From Euclidia mi (Eukaryota > Arthropoda > Insecta > Lepidoptera > Erebidae), in NCBI GenBank assembly GCA_944739405.2, contig OX123200.2:5038761-5102760 (forward strand): DNA of 64,000 nucleotides, in the 5' to 3' direction. The notes below the pieces were generated by a model. The model was not told the DNA's origin, did not search any database, and saw only the letters and a program-made list of their open reading frames with translations. The translations under genes and the position numbers were made by a program. Positions within the stretch are counted from its first letter, which is position 1, and every line of letters starts with the position of its first letter. Positions 1-10,290 of this stretch are shown here, piece after piece.

Positions 1-48
1 CAATCGAGATCTTTCAAACCAGTGCACTGGTTTGAAAGATCTCGATTG
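1..48. repeat. Perfect 48-bp palindrome at the window edge
   Basis: The first 24 bases (caatcgagatctttcaaacc followed by agtg) are the exact reverse complement of the next 24, with no spacer. A single strand could fold into a 24-bp hairpin. Nothing is known of the left flank because the window starts here, so it could be the inner part of a longer inverted repeat. No gene is attached to it. Confidence 0.9.
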
Positions 49-720
49 ACTGACTCTAAATTAGTTTTACTTAATTAGCATTATTAGTCTGATATATTAC
101 TCCTACGCCTATAGTAATTGGAACAACCACGAGAACAAAAGAAAAGGTCAATTATGTACTTGCTGGTCTACGACGAAAACTGTACTCTTCTCAAAACCGT
201 GGCGAAACCATAAATCGTGGCCAAGTGCCATTATGATACGCTTTGATAAGACAATAATCCAACAATGCATGCAAACTGTTTAAACAACGTTAATTTGTAT
301 GAGTGTGCTAGAGCACGCAAATATTTACATAATTTTGTATATTTACTTATTTTTTTAAAAGAATATCCCGACTATCCTTTTTTAAAACATACAATTAAAC
401 TCGGCGCGTGCTTGTATAAATTAGAATATATCAACTGTAATTTTATACAACACTCAAGTTCACTTAATGATAATAACAATATCACTATCGAGTGTTTGTT
501 TTTTATTAAAATTATTAATTATTCGTACAATAAATACATACGTATTAATAGTTTTATTGTTTATTCTATGTGATTAATGAGGACTCGACCTAAAATATAA
601 TAATTTGTAAACTTGATAGATATTATTAATATTACGTAGGCGCAACATACGTAAAACTGCAGACGCGGCAGTAAAGAATAAAAAATAATCAAATTCCTTA
701 CTTTTTTATGGTAAGAGAAG
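49..720. other. AT-rich stretch without recognised features
   Basis: Only short accidental open frames occur here. I see no splice-bounded coding sequence and no repeat shared with the rest of the window. Confidence 0.6.
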
Positions 721-889
721 GCAAACGAGCAGACGGATCGCCTGATGGTAAGCAATTACCGCCGCCCATGGACACAAGTAACACCACAGGAGTTACAAGT
801 GCGTTGCCGCCCCTTGGGGTTGGGAAAAGGGATAGGATGAGGAGTGGGATGAGGGAGAAGGAATAGGGGATAAGGCCTCTGGCACTCTC
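721..889 (+). repeat. Lepidopteran interspersed repeat, copy 1 (gcaaacgagcagacggat family)
   Basis: This stretch is nearly identical to 20940-21108 in the same orientation. Shared blocks include gcaaacgagcagacggat, taagcaattaccgccgccc and ggaataggggata. I recognise the sequence type as a common lepidopteran dispersed repeat but cannot name its family. It has no long open frame. Confidence 0.8.
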
Positions 890-1372
890 AAAATTTCTCT
901 TAATACCAATTTTTTCTAACCCACCACTATATTGAGAGCGAAACGAAGAGATTTTTAAATACGATCAGAGATGACAGATAATCATGATGCCGAATTATTC
1001 AATTTTTGTGGGCGTACAATAATAAGGCGTAAGTAGATATACATATTATGATGAAAGTCAATCAATGAACTGGTCATACATAATCATAATAATTGACAAA
1101 TTCGTTAAAATGTTTACATTTCCATCTATCCTCCTACACGTTCATAAATATTTTTACATAGAATAGAAAATTACACCGTTTGTGACTGTACCAATCGATC
1201 AGTATGATTAAGTGACATGAAGACAGTTTAAGTTGATAAACAATTTATTAAACGAATAATAATATAATGACCTTGCTGACAGTTAGTTGTAAAAATTTGA
1301 CTGTCACTGTAATTATATACAACAAACAAAACAATGTTTAATAACTCAAAGCTAACTTAGTTCATTCAATTC
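890..1372. other. Unassigned AT-rich spacer
   Basis: No gene, repeat pair or RNA signature recognised. Confidence 0.5.
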
Positions 1373-1470
1373 ATTTAAGTCAAAAGAAATATGCTATTTA
1401 TGCTCTTTTATTTGATAGCGATATTTAAGTCAAAATAAATATGCTATTTATGCTCTTTTATTTGATAGCG
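1373..1470. repeat. Two-copy tandem duplication, 50-bp unit
   Basis: The unit starting atttaagtcaaa at 1373-1422 is repeated at 1423-1470. Only about one base differs (agaaat versus ataaat) before the copy ends at ttgatagcg. This is a simple local duplication without coding content. Confidence 0.9.
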
Positions 1471-1669
1471 AAAACGGAACTTTTCTAAGAGATTTTATCT
1501 TTTAGTGCCCGATTTCATTTCATTACACAATTTAGCGTGATGACCTAGACGAGCCTATAACCAGCTTACAATCAAGATACAAGATACCTCATGATAATTA
1601 TATCAAGTCTTGATAGGCAACACATAAAATACGCGGGACCTAATGAACTTAATTATACCTATGTATACT

Positions 1670-1880
1670 AGATGAGCCCGCGGTTACACCCGCGTTATTT
1701 AAGACTACTCCTCCGCTCCCGTGGCTCGTAGCGTGATGTTATATAGCCTATAGCCTTCCTCGATAAATGGGCTATCTAACACTGGAAGAATTTTTGAAAT
1801 CGATTCAGTAGTTCCTGAGATTAGCGCGTTCAACCAAACAAACAAAAAAGCTCTTCAGCTTTATATAGTAGTATAAGATA
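1670..1880 (+). repeat. SINE-like dispersed repeat, 'ttacacccgcgttattta' family, copy 1
   Basis: It shares ttacacccgcgttattta, tgatgttata, ctatctaacact and cctgagattagcgcgtt with copies at about 15163-15367 (same orientation) and 23156-23365 (opposite orientation). It ends in an AT-rich tail near ctttatatagtagtata. It is non-coding. The 3'-tail style resembles retroposed elements mobilised by a LINE, but the family name is not certain. Confidence 0.8.
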
Positions 1881-2107
1881 TCATAGTTACTAAAATTATG
1901 TGGTTCTTAAGGTAAATATACAATAATCTAAAATCTTTCAAATACATAAAGTTTGCAATCTATACTGCCTGTAACAATATGCAATTGCAAATGACGTTCA
2001 ATAACACTCCGTGCAGGCTGAATACATTGACCTAAATAGGACTAAACTAGTAATATGCCATCAAATACGCGATGATTACACTAGTCAACACTAAAAAACA
2101 CATAACA

Positions 2108-2252
2108 TAACTTCACGCCTTTATCCCCAAAGGGGTAGGCAGAGGTACATTGCACCCACACTTCGCCATGTTAATTATCGCTCGCTTAATAATGTGCCCG
2201 GTAGATGGCAATTGGCTCGCCCCCTATTACATTGGGATCGAAACATAACACA
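2108..2252. repeat. Rearranged SINE fragment with inverted halves
   Basis: Bases from about 2113 carry the 'ccccaaaggggtaggcagag' end of the SINE that is full length at 22221-22632. The following part (about 2192-2245: atgtgcccggta, ggctcgccccctatta) belongs to the same SINE but runs in the order expected after internal rearrangement, with the intervening sequence altered. It is a degenerate copy without a tRNA head. Confidence 0.55.
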
Positions 2253-2545
2253 AAAAAAATATCGTAAAAGCTATGTAGTACATATTGTAGACATACTCAC
2301 TGCTATTACCAGAAAAATATTAGTTTTCTTCTATCACATCTAAAATTTCGGCAATTATTGTAAGTAAGTAAGTAAGTATATTTTGGCACTTATTTTGAAG
2401 GCAGATGTAAATTTTACGAAGGTTTTGTTTTGTACTATTGCCGTAAAAAAATTGTTTATGATATCTATCAACATGTCTCGCGTTTGTACTAATTCTCCTG
2501 ATTTTTTTGTTACATCATCAATAAGTATAAAAAAATAAATTAACA

Positions 2546-2780
2546 TATAAAAAATTGGGCAAGTGCGAGTTGGACTCGCGCTCGAAGGGTTCCGTACCAT
2601 CATCTATAAAAGAAAATCACGTTCGTTGTATGTATACTTAAATACTTTTTAAGTTACTACCTGTTTATTAAGATCGAGTAACAAATTGTTTAAAAATTAC
2701 GTTTGTTGTATGGGAGCCCCCCTTTATTACTTACTTTTTTTTAATTTAATTATTTATTTTGAAAGGTAATATACAACTAC
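2546..2780 (+). repeat. Degenerate 'gggttccgtacc' dispersed repeat
   Basis: The string gtgcgagttggactcgcgct, then gggttccgtacc, then tgtatgggagccccccttta is the beginning of an insect dispersed repeat whose other end reads ggtacggaac. Another copy occupies about 14065-14348 and resumes at 15781. This copy loses similarity in the AT-rich right half. Confidence 0.65.
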
Positions 2781-3927
2781 ATATTCTGTGAAAAGGAAAA
2801 AGACCAAATACGGCCTGTAGCGGCCAGAAAGTTGTGAATCGTTGAAATTAAACATATAATTTTTAAAAATTTTACATCGTTTTCGTTTCTTGATAGAGTA
2901 TCGGTGAAAGCGGATGAATGTCTTATGTTGCCAGCATTAAAAATAAAATGAAGTATGGTAGGCAGAAATTGTTTTAAGGAAATAATATTTTTATTACTAT
3001 ATTAGAAAACAATATATTTTATTTACTTTATAAGTATATTTGTAAAAAGAATCAAGAAATATATAATTTATTATACATTCCATAATTATTAATCGGTAAA
3101 AATCGTTTTGTTTTTTAATCGATAGTAGAAATATTTTTTCAAACCATTTGCAACACTTTTTTTACCTGTTATGTCATTCGTGTTGCTACTGTGTATCGTA
3201 AATATTTTGCTCTGATTTATTGGTGTTTTCGTACGGTTTTAATGTAATGTAATTGAATATAAATTCAATAATAATGATCAGTACCTTCTACCCATGCCAA
3301 GAATATGCAGCGGTGTTTGTGATTGTGGTTAGCTTTTTTGGACGAGTATACATAGTACGAGGTTCCCTAGTACACAGGTGATTATTCATTATTATTGGCC
3401 ACTCTTTATCATAGATAAATATAATACTTTACAGTACAGATGCCGCAAGTCGTCCATAAAAATTGGCCACGTTAGATCCTTAATATTAGACCTTTATTTT
3501 TATAAGTACTTGTTAATACCGTAAATAATACAACAGATGGCGCTAGCGACGAAAAAATGTGAGTCGATGGTAGCGACATCTTACGTCTCATTTTGTAAGC
3601 AATGTTATTTTAAATTAAAAAGAAGAGATGGCGCTATAATAAAAAAGCATTCTGTCTAAAATGTAGAAATATTATGATATTTCACCTTGTCACCCAAGTG
3701 TGCCTCATTTCAAGGTTATAACACGATCAACCGATCTAGTAGGTACCTATTTTACGTATGTACCGGTGGCGTTAAAACATCTAGCGATATTTTTATGACT
3801 TCGTGTCTTTCCGTTCAAAATTTGGAATGCACTTTGTACACTGTTCCATAAAGCTGATATTTGACATACTTACGTAAGTTTGGTGGCTATGTTACGGTAA
3901 CATTGAAATGGTGCAGTGATGAATGAC
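2781..3927. other. AT-rich stretch without recognised genes
   Basis: No coding exon or clear repeat is seen. Motifs such as 'agatggcgct' (about 3537 and 3625) occur in lepidopteran dispersed repeats but are too short to assign. Confidence 0.5.
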
Positions 3928-5408
3928 CTTGTGAATGCACCTTGGTCTGATGATGAAGCCGGGAAGATGGTTACAGGAACTTCTAAACTACATATTATGA
4001 TAAACTACTCGTGTTTGGGCTCGTTTGAATTGACTTGACAAAACCTATGACCTTGTGAGGTTGCCTTGGTCTGATGATGAAACCGGAAGATGGTCACAGG
4101 AACTCCTAAACTACACGTGATAAACTAGTAGTGTTTGGGCTCGTTTGAATAGACTTGACAAAACCTATGACCTTGTGAGGTTGCCTTGGTCTGATGATGA
4201 AGCCGGAAGGTGGTCACAGGAACTCCTAAACTACACATGATAAACTAGTAGTGTTTGGGCTAGTTTGACAAGACTTGACAAAACCTATGACCTTGTGAGG
4301 TTGCCTTGGTCTGATGATGAAGCCGGAAGGTGGTCACAGGAACTCCTAAACTACACATGATGAACTAGTCGTGTTTGGGCTCGTTTGACAAGACTTGACA
4401 AAACCTATGACCTTGTGAGGTTGCCTTGGTCTGATGATGAAGCCGGAAGGTGGTCACAGGAACTCCTAAACTACACATGATAAACTAGTCGTGTTTGGGC
4501 TCGTTGGACAAGACTTGACAAAACCTATGACCTTGTGTGGTTGCCTTGGTCTGATGATGAAGCCGGAAGGTGGTCACGGGAACTCCTAAACTACACATGA
4601 TAAACTAGTAGTGTTTGGGCTCGTTTGAATAGATTTGACAAAACCTATGACCTTATGAGGTTGCCTTGGTCTGATGATGAAGCCGGAAGGTGGTCACAGG
4701 TACTCCTAAACTACACATGATAAACTAGTCGTGTTTGGGCTCGTTTGACAAGACTTGACAAAACCTACGACCTTGTGTGGTTGCCTTGGTCTGATGATGA
4801 AGCCGGAAGGTGGTCACAGGAACTCCTAAACTACACATGATAAACTAGTAGTGTTTGGGCTCGTTTGACAAGACTTGACAAAACCTATGACCTTGTGTGG
4901 TTGCCTTGGTCTAATGATGAAGCCGGAAGGTGGTCACAGGAACTCCTAAACTACACATGATAAACTAGTAGTGTTTAGGCTCGTTTGAATAGATTTGACA
5001 AAACCTATGACCTTGTGAGGCTGCCTTGGTCTGATGATGAAGCCGGAAGGTGGTCACAGGAACTCCTAAACTACACATGATAAACTAGTCGTGTTTGGGC
5101 TCGTTTGACAAGACTTGATAAAACCGACAAAACCTATGACCTTGTGAGGTTGCCTTGGTCTGATGATGAAGCCAAAAGGTGGTCACAGAAACTCCTAAAC
5201 TACACATGATAAACTATTAGTGTTTGGGCTCGTTTGAATAGATTTGACAAAATCTATGGACCTTGTGAGGTTGCCTTGGTCTGATGATGAAGCCGGCAGG
5301 TGGTCACTGAAACTCCTAAACTACACATGAGAAACTAGTAGTGTTTGGGCTAGTTTGAATAGACTTGACAAAACCTATGACCTTGTGAGGTTGCCTTGGT
5401 CTGATGGT
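3928..5408. repeat. Minisatellite: about 12.3 copies of a 120-bp unit
   Basis: The block ccttggtctgatgatga recurs at a spacing of exactly 120 bases from about 4063 through 5023, and the rest of the unit (tcctaaactacaca, gtgtttgggctcgtttga, gacttgacaaaacctatga) is kept in the same order. The first unit (about 3928-4050) is the most diverged. A unit near 5100-5150 carries a small insertion (gataaaaccgacaaaacc), and the last units have single-base indels. Variants such as cctatgaccttgtgagg versus ttgtgtgg are distributed among copies, as in a slowly homogenising array. No long open frame runs through it because the units contain stops. Confidence 0.95.
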
Positions 5409-6118
5409 CGGTGGTCCCAGGGTCTGTGGTGCATGCTACAGATAATATAATAGGTACATTACTATACTAGGTGGTGCTTTCCTTTGAGTTCTGCTTCGTA
5501 AAAATTGTTATTCTTTATTTGTATTATTATTTATATTGTTTATAATAAAATACCCAATAGAATTAAAAATCATCCTTTGCATATTTTTAAAAAAGAATTA
5601 GTAAAACTTTTATTGGGTACGTGTTATTATTCTGTAAACGATTTTTTAACTGATAAATATATCTAAAGATAAATGTATGTGTAATATCCTTAAGTTAAAT
5701 TAATTAAAATTAATTTGTTACAGGTAAAAATTTGCATGCTTTACAGGCAGAATGTACATGGATTCTCTTTAAATAATATTGTAACATCATATTGTTATAC
5801 CTACATTCTTAGCAAATAAAGATATCTATTATATTTATTCTATTCTATTATATTCTTAATTAAATTGGTATTCAGGCGAAATTAATGTAACCTAAATGGC
5901 GAACCCCTGGCGAAGCGAACGTCGAGATTGCAAAAGGGGAATAGGTAGGTAACTATTAAAATGTAGAAATGAAATAACAGTTCATTTTATTTTTTTATTT
6001 ATGAAACCATGATACCTCGTCAACTAACAAAAAATCTTGCAAAAACTTTGGAATTTTTTCTCTTCAACTTTCACGGGAACGAAGTCGCGCGCAAAAGCTA
6101 GTCATTACAATTGGTTTA
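5409..6118. other. AT-rich stretch with a possible retroelement tail
   Basis: No gene is seen. The sequence near 6070-6102 (ttcacgggaacgaagtcgcg then gcaaaagctagt) resembles the end of a common lepidopteran dispersed retroelement. Confidence 0.5.
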
Positions 6119-6188
6119 TTAATTCGGCCTTACAAGCAAGTTATGCAAACGTTCAAGTTTGCATAACTTGCTTGTAAGGCCGAATTAA
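6119..6188. repeat. Perfect hairpin, 32-bp arms and 6-base loop
   Basis: The left arm at 6119-6150 (ttaattcggccttacaagca...) is the exact reverse complement of 6157-6188; the loop is gttcaa. The right flank contains a short direct repeat (agttagttattt twice). No target-site duplication could be seen, so this may be a tiny fold-back element or an inversion-duplication scar. Confidence 0.9.
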
Positions 6189-6492
6189 AGTTAGTTATTT
6201 CAAGTTAGTTATTTAGATAATTAACTCAAATCCAGATGTTGGCAAATTAATATTTTTAAATTGATAAATTAGGTCGTTTTTATTCCTCCATTAAAGTGGA
6301 TAAACAGAATTAGATAAAAAACTAAATTTAACTATTATAAAATCATTTATTTTGTAGGATTCGTAATTTTGAAGCTGATTGTAACGATTTTTTTTTAAAT
6401 ACTTGCAACACTTTCAAAGTATTTCTTACTTGAATTAAACGTACGCGATCGCGTCTCGCGTTTTGCCGATCCACGATCGTAACGGAGTACTT

Positions 6493-6560
6493 TTACTTTC
6501 ATGGAATATTATTCCTTGCCGCCATACATTTACGGAACTTTGTCGCGCAAAACACTAAAA
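6493..6560 (+). repeat. Left arm of an old inverted repeat interrupted by the RTE LINE
   Basis: Bases 6493-6553 (tactttcatgga, ttattcctt, ccatacatttacgga, tttgtcgcgcaaaac) match the reverse complement of about 11373-11432. A nearly identical same-orientation copy lies at 11275-11330. Further in, gtagggtaaatacgc (about 6647) is the reverse complement of gcgtatttaccctac (about 11240). Two copies of a unit starting ttgcaacactttcaaagtat lie at about 6403 and 6571. The arms are degenerate, so the host element is older than the RTE insertion. Confidence 0.6.
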
Positions 6561-7084
6561 TATTTGCAACACTTTCAAAGTATTTTTTCCTTGAACGTAC
6601 GCGAACACGTTTCGCGTATTACCGACTCCCGACCGTAAGGTAGTAGGGTAAATACGCTAAATGTCGGCATCCTTACGGTTTTTCTGTTTTGGAATCGGTC
6701 TGGCACCATCAATTTGCAACGAAAGGATAGCTTCCGATGCGGTTTTGGATAGTTTGATAAATCTATTTCATGTTTATGGGCATAAGGTTGACATTTCTAC
6801 TACAAGGAAAAAGTACTAAGGTTTATATGCGTCGAGAACGAAAAATCCCTAAAGTCGGCCATTCACGGGCCATGGTCGGTCGCGTTTTTTCCAAATATCA
6901 GCCGGGTATAGGATGTTTTAAATTAAGACGGATAAATATTATTAATATGATTTATTTTGTCAGGAGTCTCACTAAGTATACGTTATTAATCGTATTTGTT
7001 TAATAGTAGGTAAAGTATTTTTTTATTTGCACTTAAATAACGTTAGGTAAGTATTACAATTTATAACAAAGTAAACATCAAAAT

Positions 7085-10000
7085 CGGCGTCGGGACGTGA
7101 CGACCCCACCGCCCACTGGGGGAGTTAATCTGACGAGTAGACTCGTCATACTATCTCCCCCAGCGCAAGCAGTCAACCGAAATATGGCGGTCAAACCATC
7201 CGAACCTGGCGGAAGAAAATCCCAAGATGCTAGATGGGCAGCAGCGTCCAGCACTAAAGACTTGGCGTGGCGATTATGGCAAATCCCCCCATATGAACCA
7301 CACCTATAAAAACCGGCCCCTAGTCCCCGGCGGCCCCGCTAGTCCTGGTTATGGTAGCGGCCATGGTAACGGCGGGGCAAGGGGTGCGAAGAATCTCCGG
7401 AAGAGATTGGGCTACCACCACCAACGACAATTGGCCCTGGCAACACTGAACACGCGCACACTGCGGACCGACGAGAAGATTGTCGAGCTGGAAGAAGAAT
7501 TGAGCAAGTTGCGATGGGATATCATAGGCCTATCTGAAGTCCGAAGACAGGGGGAGGACTCGATAGTTCTCAATTCCGGCAACTTGCTCTTCTACCGGGA
7601 GGGCGACCAACAGTCCCAAGTTGGTGTCGGGTTCATCGTCCACAAATCTCTCGTGACCAACGTGGTAAATATTGGGAGTGTGTCGAGCAGGGTAGCGTAC
7701 CTTATACTCAGAATATCCAAGCGGTATTCACTAAAGGTCATACAGGTATACGCTCCGACCTCGACGCACCTCGATAAGGAGGTGGAAGCCATATACGAGG
7801 ACATATCTCGGGCTATACATGGCTTCAAAACCGATTACACCGTGGTCATGGGAGATTTTAACGCGAAACTGGGCAACAGCGACGGTGATGAGCTGAGAGT
7901 GGGGCAATTTGGTTATGGGCATCGGAATTCCCGGGGTCACTTGCTGGCTAGCTTTATGGAGAGGGAAGGACTCTATATGATGAACTCCTTCTTCAAGAAG
8001 CGAGAATGCCGCAAGTGGACCTGGGTAAATCCAGACGGTGCAACCAAAAATGAGATCGACTTTATCATGTCGACGAAGAGGCAGATATTCAATGATTTCT
8101 CCGTGATCAATTCACTTAAAGTGGGGAGCGATCACCGAATGGCAAGAGGCACATTGAATATCTGTACAAGCCTCGAACGGTCGAGGTTGATAAAGTCCAC
8201 GCTCCGACCGGCACCGGTTCATATCCAAAACCCCGAGAGCTTTCAGCTCGAACTCAAGAACCGTTTCGAATGCCTGGGCGAATGCGTAGATGTGGACGAG
8301 TACAGTAACGGGTTCGTGGATGCTGTCCATACAACAGGGGCTAAATTCTTTAAGCCCCAGAAAAGCAAGAGAACCAGCAAGATCTCGGATCCGACCCTCG
8401 AGCTGTTAGAGGAAAGGCGCAAGATGGTTCTGCTATCCTCCGAAGACATGCCGAAATATCGGCACCTCAACAGACAGATCTCTAAGTCTCTGACTCGCGA
8501 TCTCCGCCAATACAACACAAAATGTGTTCGTGAGGCGATCGAGCAGAATAAGGGTTCCAAAGTGTTCCAGAGGGATCTGTCTGTTGGGCAGAGTCAGCTG
8601 ACAAAGCTGAAGACGGAAGATGGCAGAATCGTATCGTCCAAGCCTGAGCTCTTGGAGGAGATCGAAAGGTTCTATGGACAGCTATACACGACAACGCAAC
8701 AACCCGCAAGCACTCCAGCGTCAGACCCTAGAGCTGGATTGACCCGACACTATACCGAAGATATCCCGGACGTCATCATGCACGAGATTAGTGTGGCTCT
8801 CAAACAGCTCAAAAACAACAAGGCGCCGGGTGATGACGGAATTACGAGCGAGTTTCTGAAGGCCGGCGGTGCACCCGCTAGAGAAGCCCTCCGGAAGCTA
8901 TTTAATTCCGTCATTCTCGAGGGTAAAGCGCCACAGGCGTGGCACAGAGGTGTGGTGGTGCTTTTCTTTAAGAAAGGGGATAAAACCCTCTTAAAGAACT
9001 ACAGACCCATCACACTTCTGAGCCACGTCTACAAGCTGTTTTCGAGGGTCATCAAGAATCGTCTCGAGAGCAAGCTAGACGACTTCCAGCCTCCCGAACA
9101 AGCCGGTTCCCGTAGAGGCTATAGTACCATAGACCACATACATACGCTGCGGCAGGTTATACAGAAGTCCGAGGAGTATAACCAGTCCCTTTGCTTGGCG
9201 TTTGTGGACTATGAGAAAGCCTTCGATTCGATCGAGACCTGGGCGGTGCTTCAGTCTCTCCAACGGTGCCGGATTGACTACCGATATATCGAAGTGCTGA
9301 AGTGTTTGTATGAAAACGCCACTATGTCAGTCCGCCTCCAGGACCAGAGTTCCAAACCTATTCAACTCCAGCGAGGGGTGAGACAGGGGGATGTCATATC
9401 CCCGAAACTGTTTACCACTGCGCTGGAGGATGTTTTCAAGCTTCTGGACTGGAATGGACTCGGCATCAACATCAACGGCGAGTACATCACTCACCTTCGA
9501 TTCGCAGACGATATCGTAGTCATGGCTGAGACCATGGAAGACCTAGGCACAATGCTCGATGGCCTCTGTAGAGTCTCCCAACAAGTAGGTCTTAAGATGA
9601 ACATGGACAAGACGAAAATCATGTCGAACGTCCATGTTGTACCTGCTCCTATTCAGGTTGGGAACTCTACGCTCGAAGTTGTCGACAAGTATACCTACCT
9701 GGGACAAGTAGTCCAATTAGGTAGGTCCAACTTCGAGAAGGAGGTCAATCGTCGAATCCAACTCGGTTGGGCAGCGTTCGGGAAGCTACGACATATCTTC
9801 TCGTCCGATATCCCGCAGTGTCTCAAGACGAAAGTCTTTGACCAGTGTGTGTTGCCAGTGATGACTTACGGATCAGAGACGTGGTCGCTCACTATGGGCC
9901 TTATCAGAAGACTCAAGGTCACTCAGAGGGCGATGGAGAGAGCTATGCTTGGAGTTTCCCTGCGACTCGATCGAATCAGAAATGAGGAGATCCGCAGTAG

Positions 10001-10278
10001 AACCAAAGTCGCCGACATAGCTCTCCGGATAGCCAAGCTGAAGTGGCAGTGGGCAGGGCACATAGCTCGAAGAACCGATAGCCGTTGGGGCAGAAAGGTT
10101 CTGGAGTGGCGGCCACGTACCGGACGACGCAGCAGAGGTAGGCCCCCCGCAAGGTGGACCGACGACCTCGTCAAGATCGCGGGAGGCGGTTGGATGCGGG
10201 CGGCTCAAGACCGGTCTGTGTGGAGAACCTTGGGGGAGGCCTATGTCCAGCAGTGGACGTCGTTTGGCTGATATGATG
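7085..10278 (+). mobile_element. Full-length RTE-clade non-LTR retrotransposon with 12-bp target-site duplication
   Basis: The element is bounded by the direct repeat aaacatcaaaat at 7073-7084 and 10279-10290. It is 3,194 bp long with a short 5' leader, one long ORF and an almost absent 3' UTR ending ggctgatatgatg, all typical of RTE elements. The ORF is open from end to end, so the copy looks young and possibly active. A 5'-truncated relative lies at 35178-35485, and tail remnants (gtccagcagtggac) occur at several other places in the window. Confidence 0.93.
7227..10271 (+). CDS. RTE-clade ORF: AP endonuclease plus reverse transcriptase, 1014 aa
   Basis: The protein begins with a basic leader. 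An APE-type endonuclease follows at about residues 68-320, with the motifs TLNTRTLR, GLSEVRR, VVMGDFNAKLG and GSDHRMARG. The reverse transcriptase lies at about 500-850: YRPITLLSHVYKLFSRVI, AFVDYEKAFDS, RGVRQGDVISPKLF and the catalytic FADD near residue 759. The C-terminal region carries KLKWQWAGHIARR and GRPPARWTDDL, characteristic of RTE-like ORFs in insects. The enzyme would nick target DNA and copy the element's RNA in place. The start is the first ATG of the open frame, and an upstream overlapping frame is probably leader. No stop or frameshift is seen. Clade assignment rests on motif style and the short 3' end, so RTE is likely but not proven by a tree. Confidence 0.93.
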   Translation: MLDGQQRPALKTWRGDYGKSPHMNHTYKNRPLVPGGPASPGYGSGHGNGGARGAKNLRKRLGYHHQRQLALATLNTRTLRTDEKIVELEEELSKLRWDIIGLSEVRRQGEDSIVLNSGNLLFYREGDQQSQVGVGFIVHKSLVTNVVNIGSVSSRVAYLILRISKRYSLKVIQVYAPTSTHLDKEVEAIYEDISRAIHGFKTDYTVVMGDFNAKLGNSDGDELRVGQFGYGHRNSRGHLLASFMEREGLYMMNSFFKKRECRKWTWVNPDGATKNEIDFIMSTKRQIFNDFSVINSLKVGSDHRMARGTLNICTSLERSRLIKSTLRPAPVHIQNPESFQLELKNRFECLGECVDVDEYSNGFVDAVHTTGAKFFKPQKSKRTSKISDPTLELLEERRKMVLLSSEDMPKYRHLNRQISKSLTRDLRQYNTKCVREAIEQNKGSKVFQRDLSVGQSQLTKLKTEDGRIVSSKPELLEEIERFYGQLYTTTQQPASTPASDPRAGLTRHYTEDIPDVIMHEISVALKQLKNNKAPGDDGITSEFLKAGGAPAREALRKLFNSVILEGKAPQAWHRGVVVLFFKKGDKTLLKNYRPITLLSHVYKLFSRVIKNRLESKLDDFQPPEQAGSRRGYSTIDHIHTLRQVIQKSEEYNQSLCLAFVDYEKAFDSIETWAVLQSLQRCRIDYRYIEVLKCLYENATMSVRLQDQSSKPIQLQRGVRQGDVISPKLFTTALEDVFKLLDWNGLGININGEYITHLRFADDIVVMAETMEDLGTMLDGLCRVSQQVGLKMNMDKTKIMSNVHVVPAPIQVGNSTLEVVDKYTYLGQVVQLGRSNFEKEVNRRIQLGWAAFGKLRHIFSSDIPQCLKTKVFDQCVLPVMTYGSETWSLTMGLIRRLKVTQRAMERAMLGVSLRLDRIRNEEIRSRTKVADIALRIAKLKWQWAGHIARRTDSRWGRKVLEWRPRTGRRSRGRPPARWTDDLVKIAGGGWMRAAQDRSVWRTLGEAYVQQWTSFG

Positions 10279-10290
10279 AAACATCAAAAT

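Noticed and set aside
3928..5408. CRISPR-like regularly spaced repeat
   Set aside because: The whole 120-bp unit repeats without unique spacers, and the genome is eukaryotic; it is a minisatellite.
7097..7309. Small frame upstream of and overlapping the RTE ORF
   Set aside because: It lies in the element leader and lacks a conventional start near its beginning. Some RTE elements have a short first ORF, but nothing here supports one.
8112..10208. Minus-strand open frames opposite the RTE ORF
   Set aside because: They are shadows of the coding strand and show no domain of their own.
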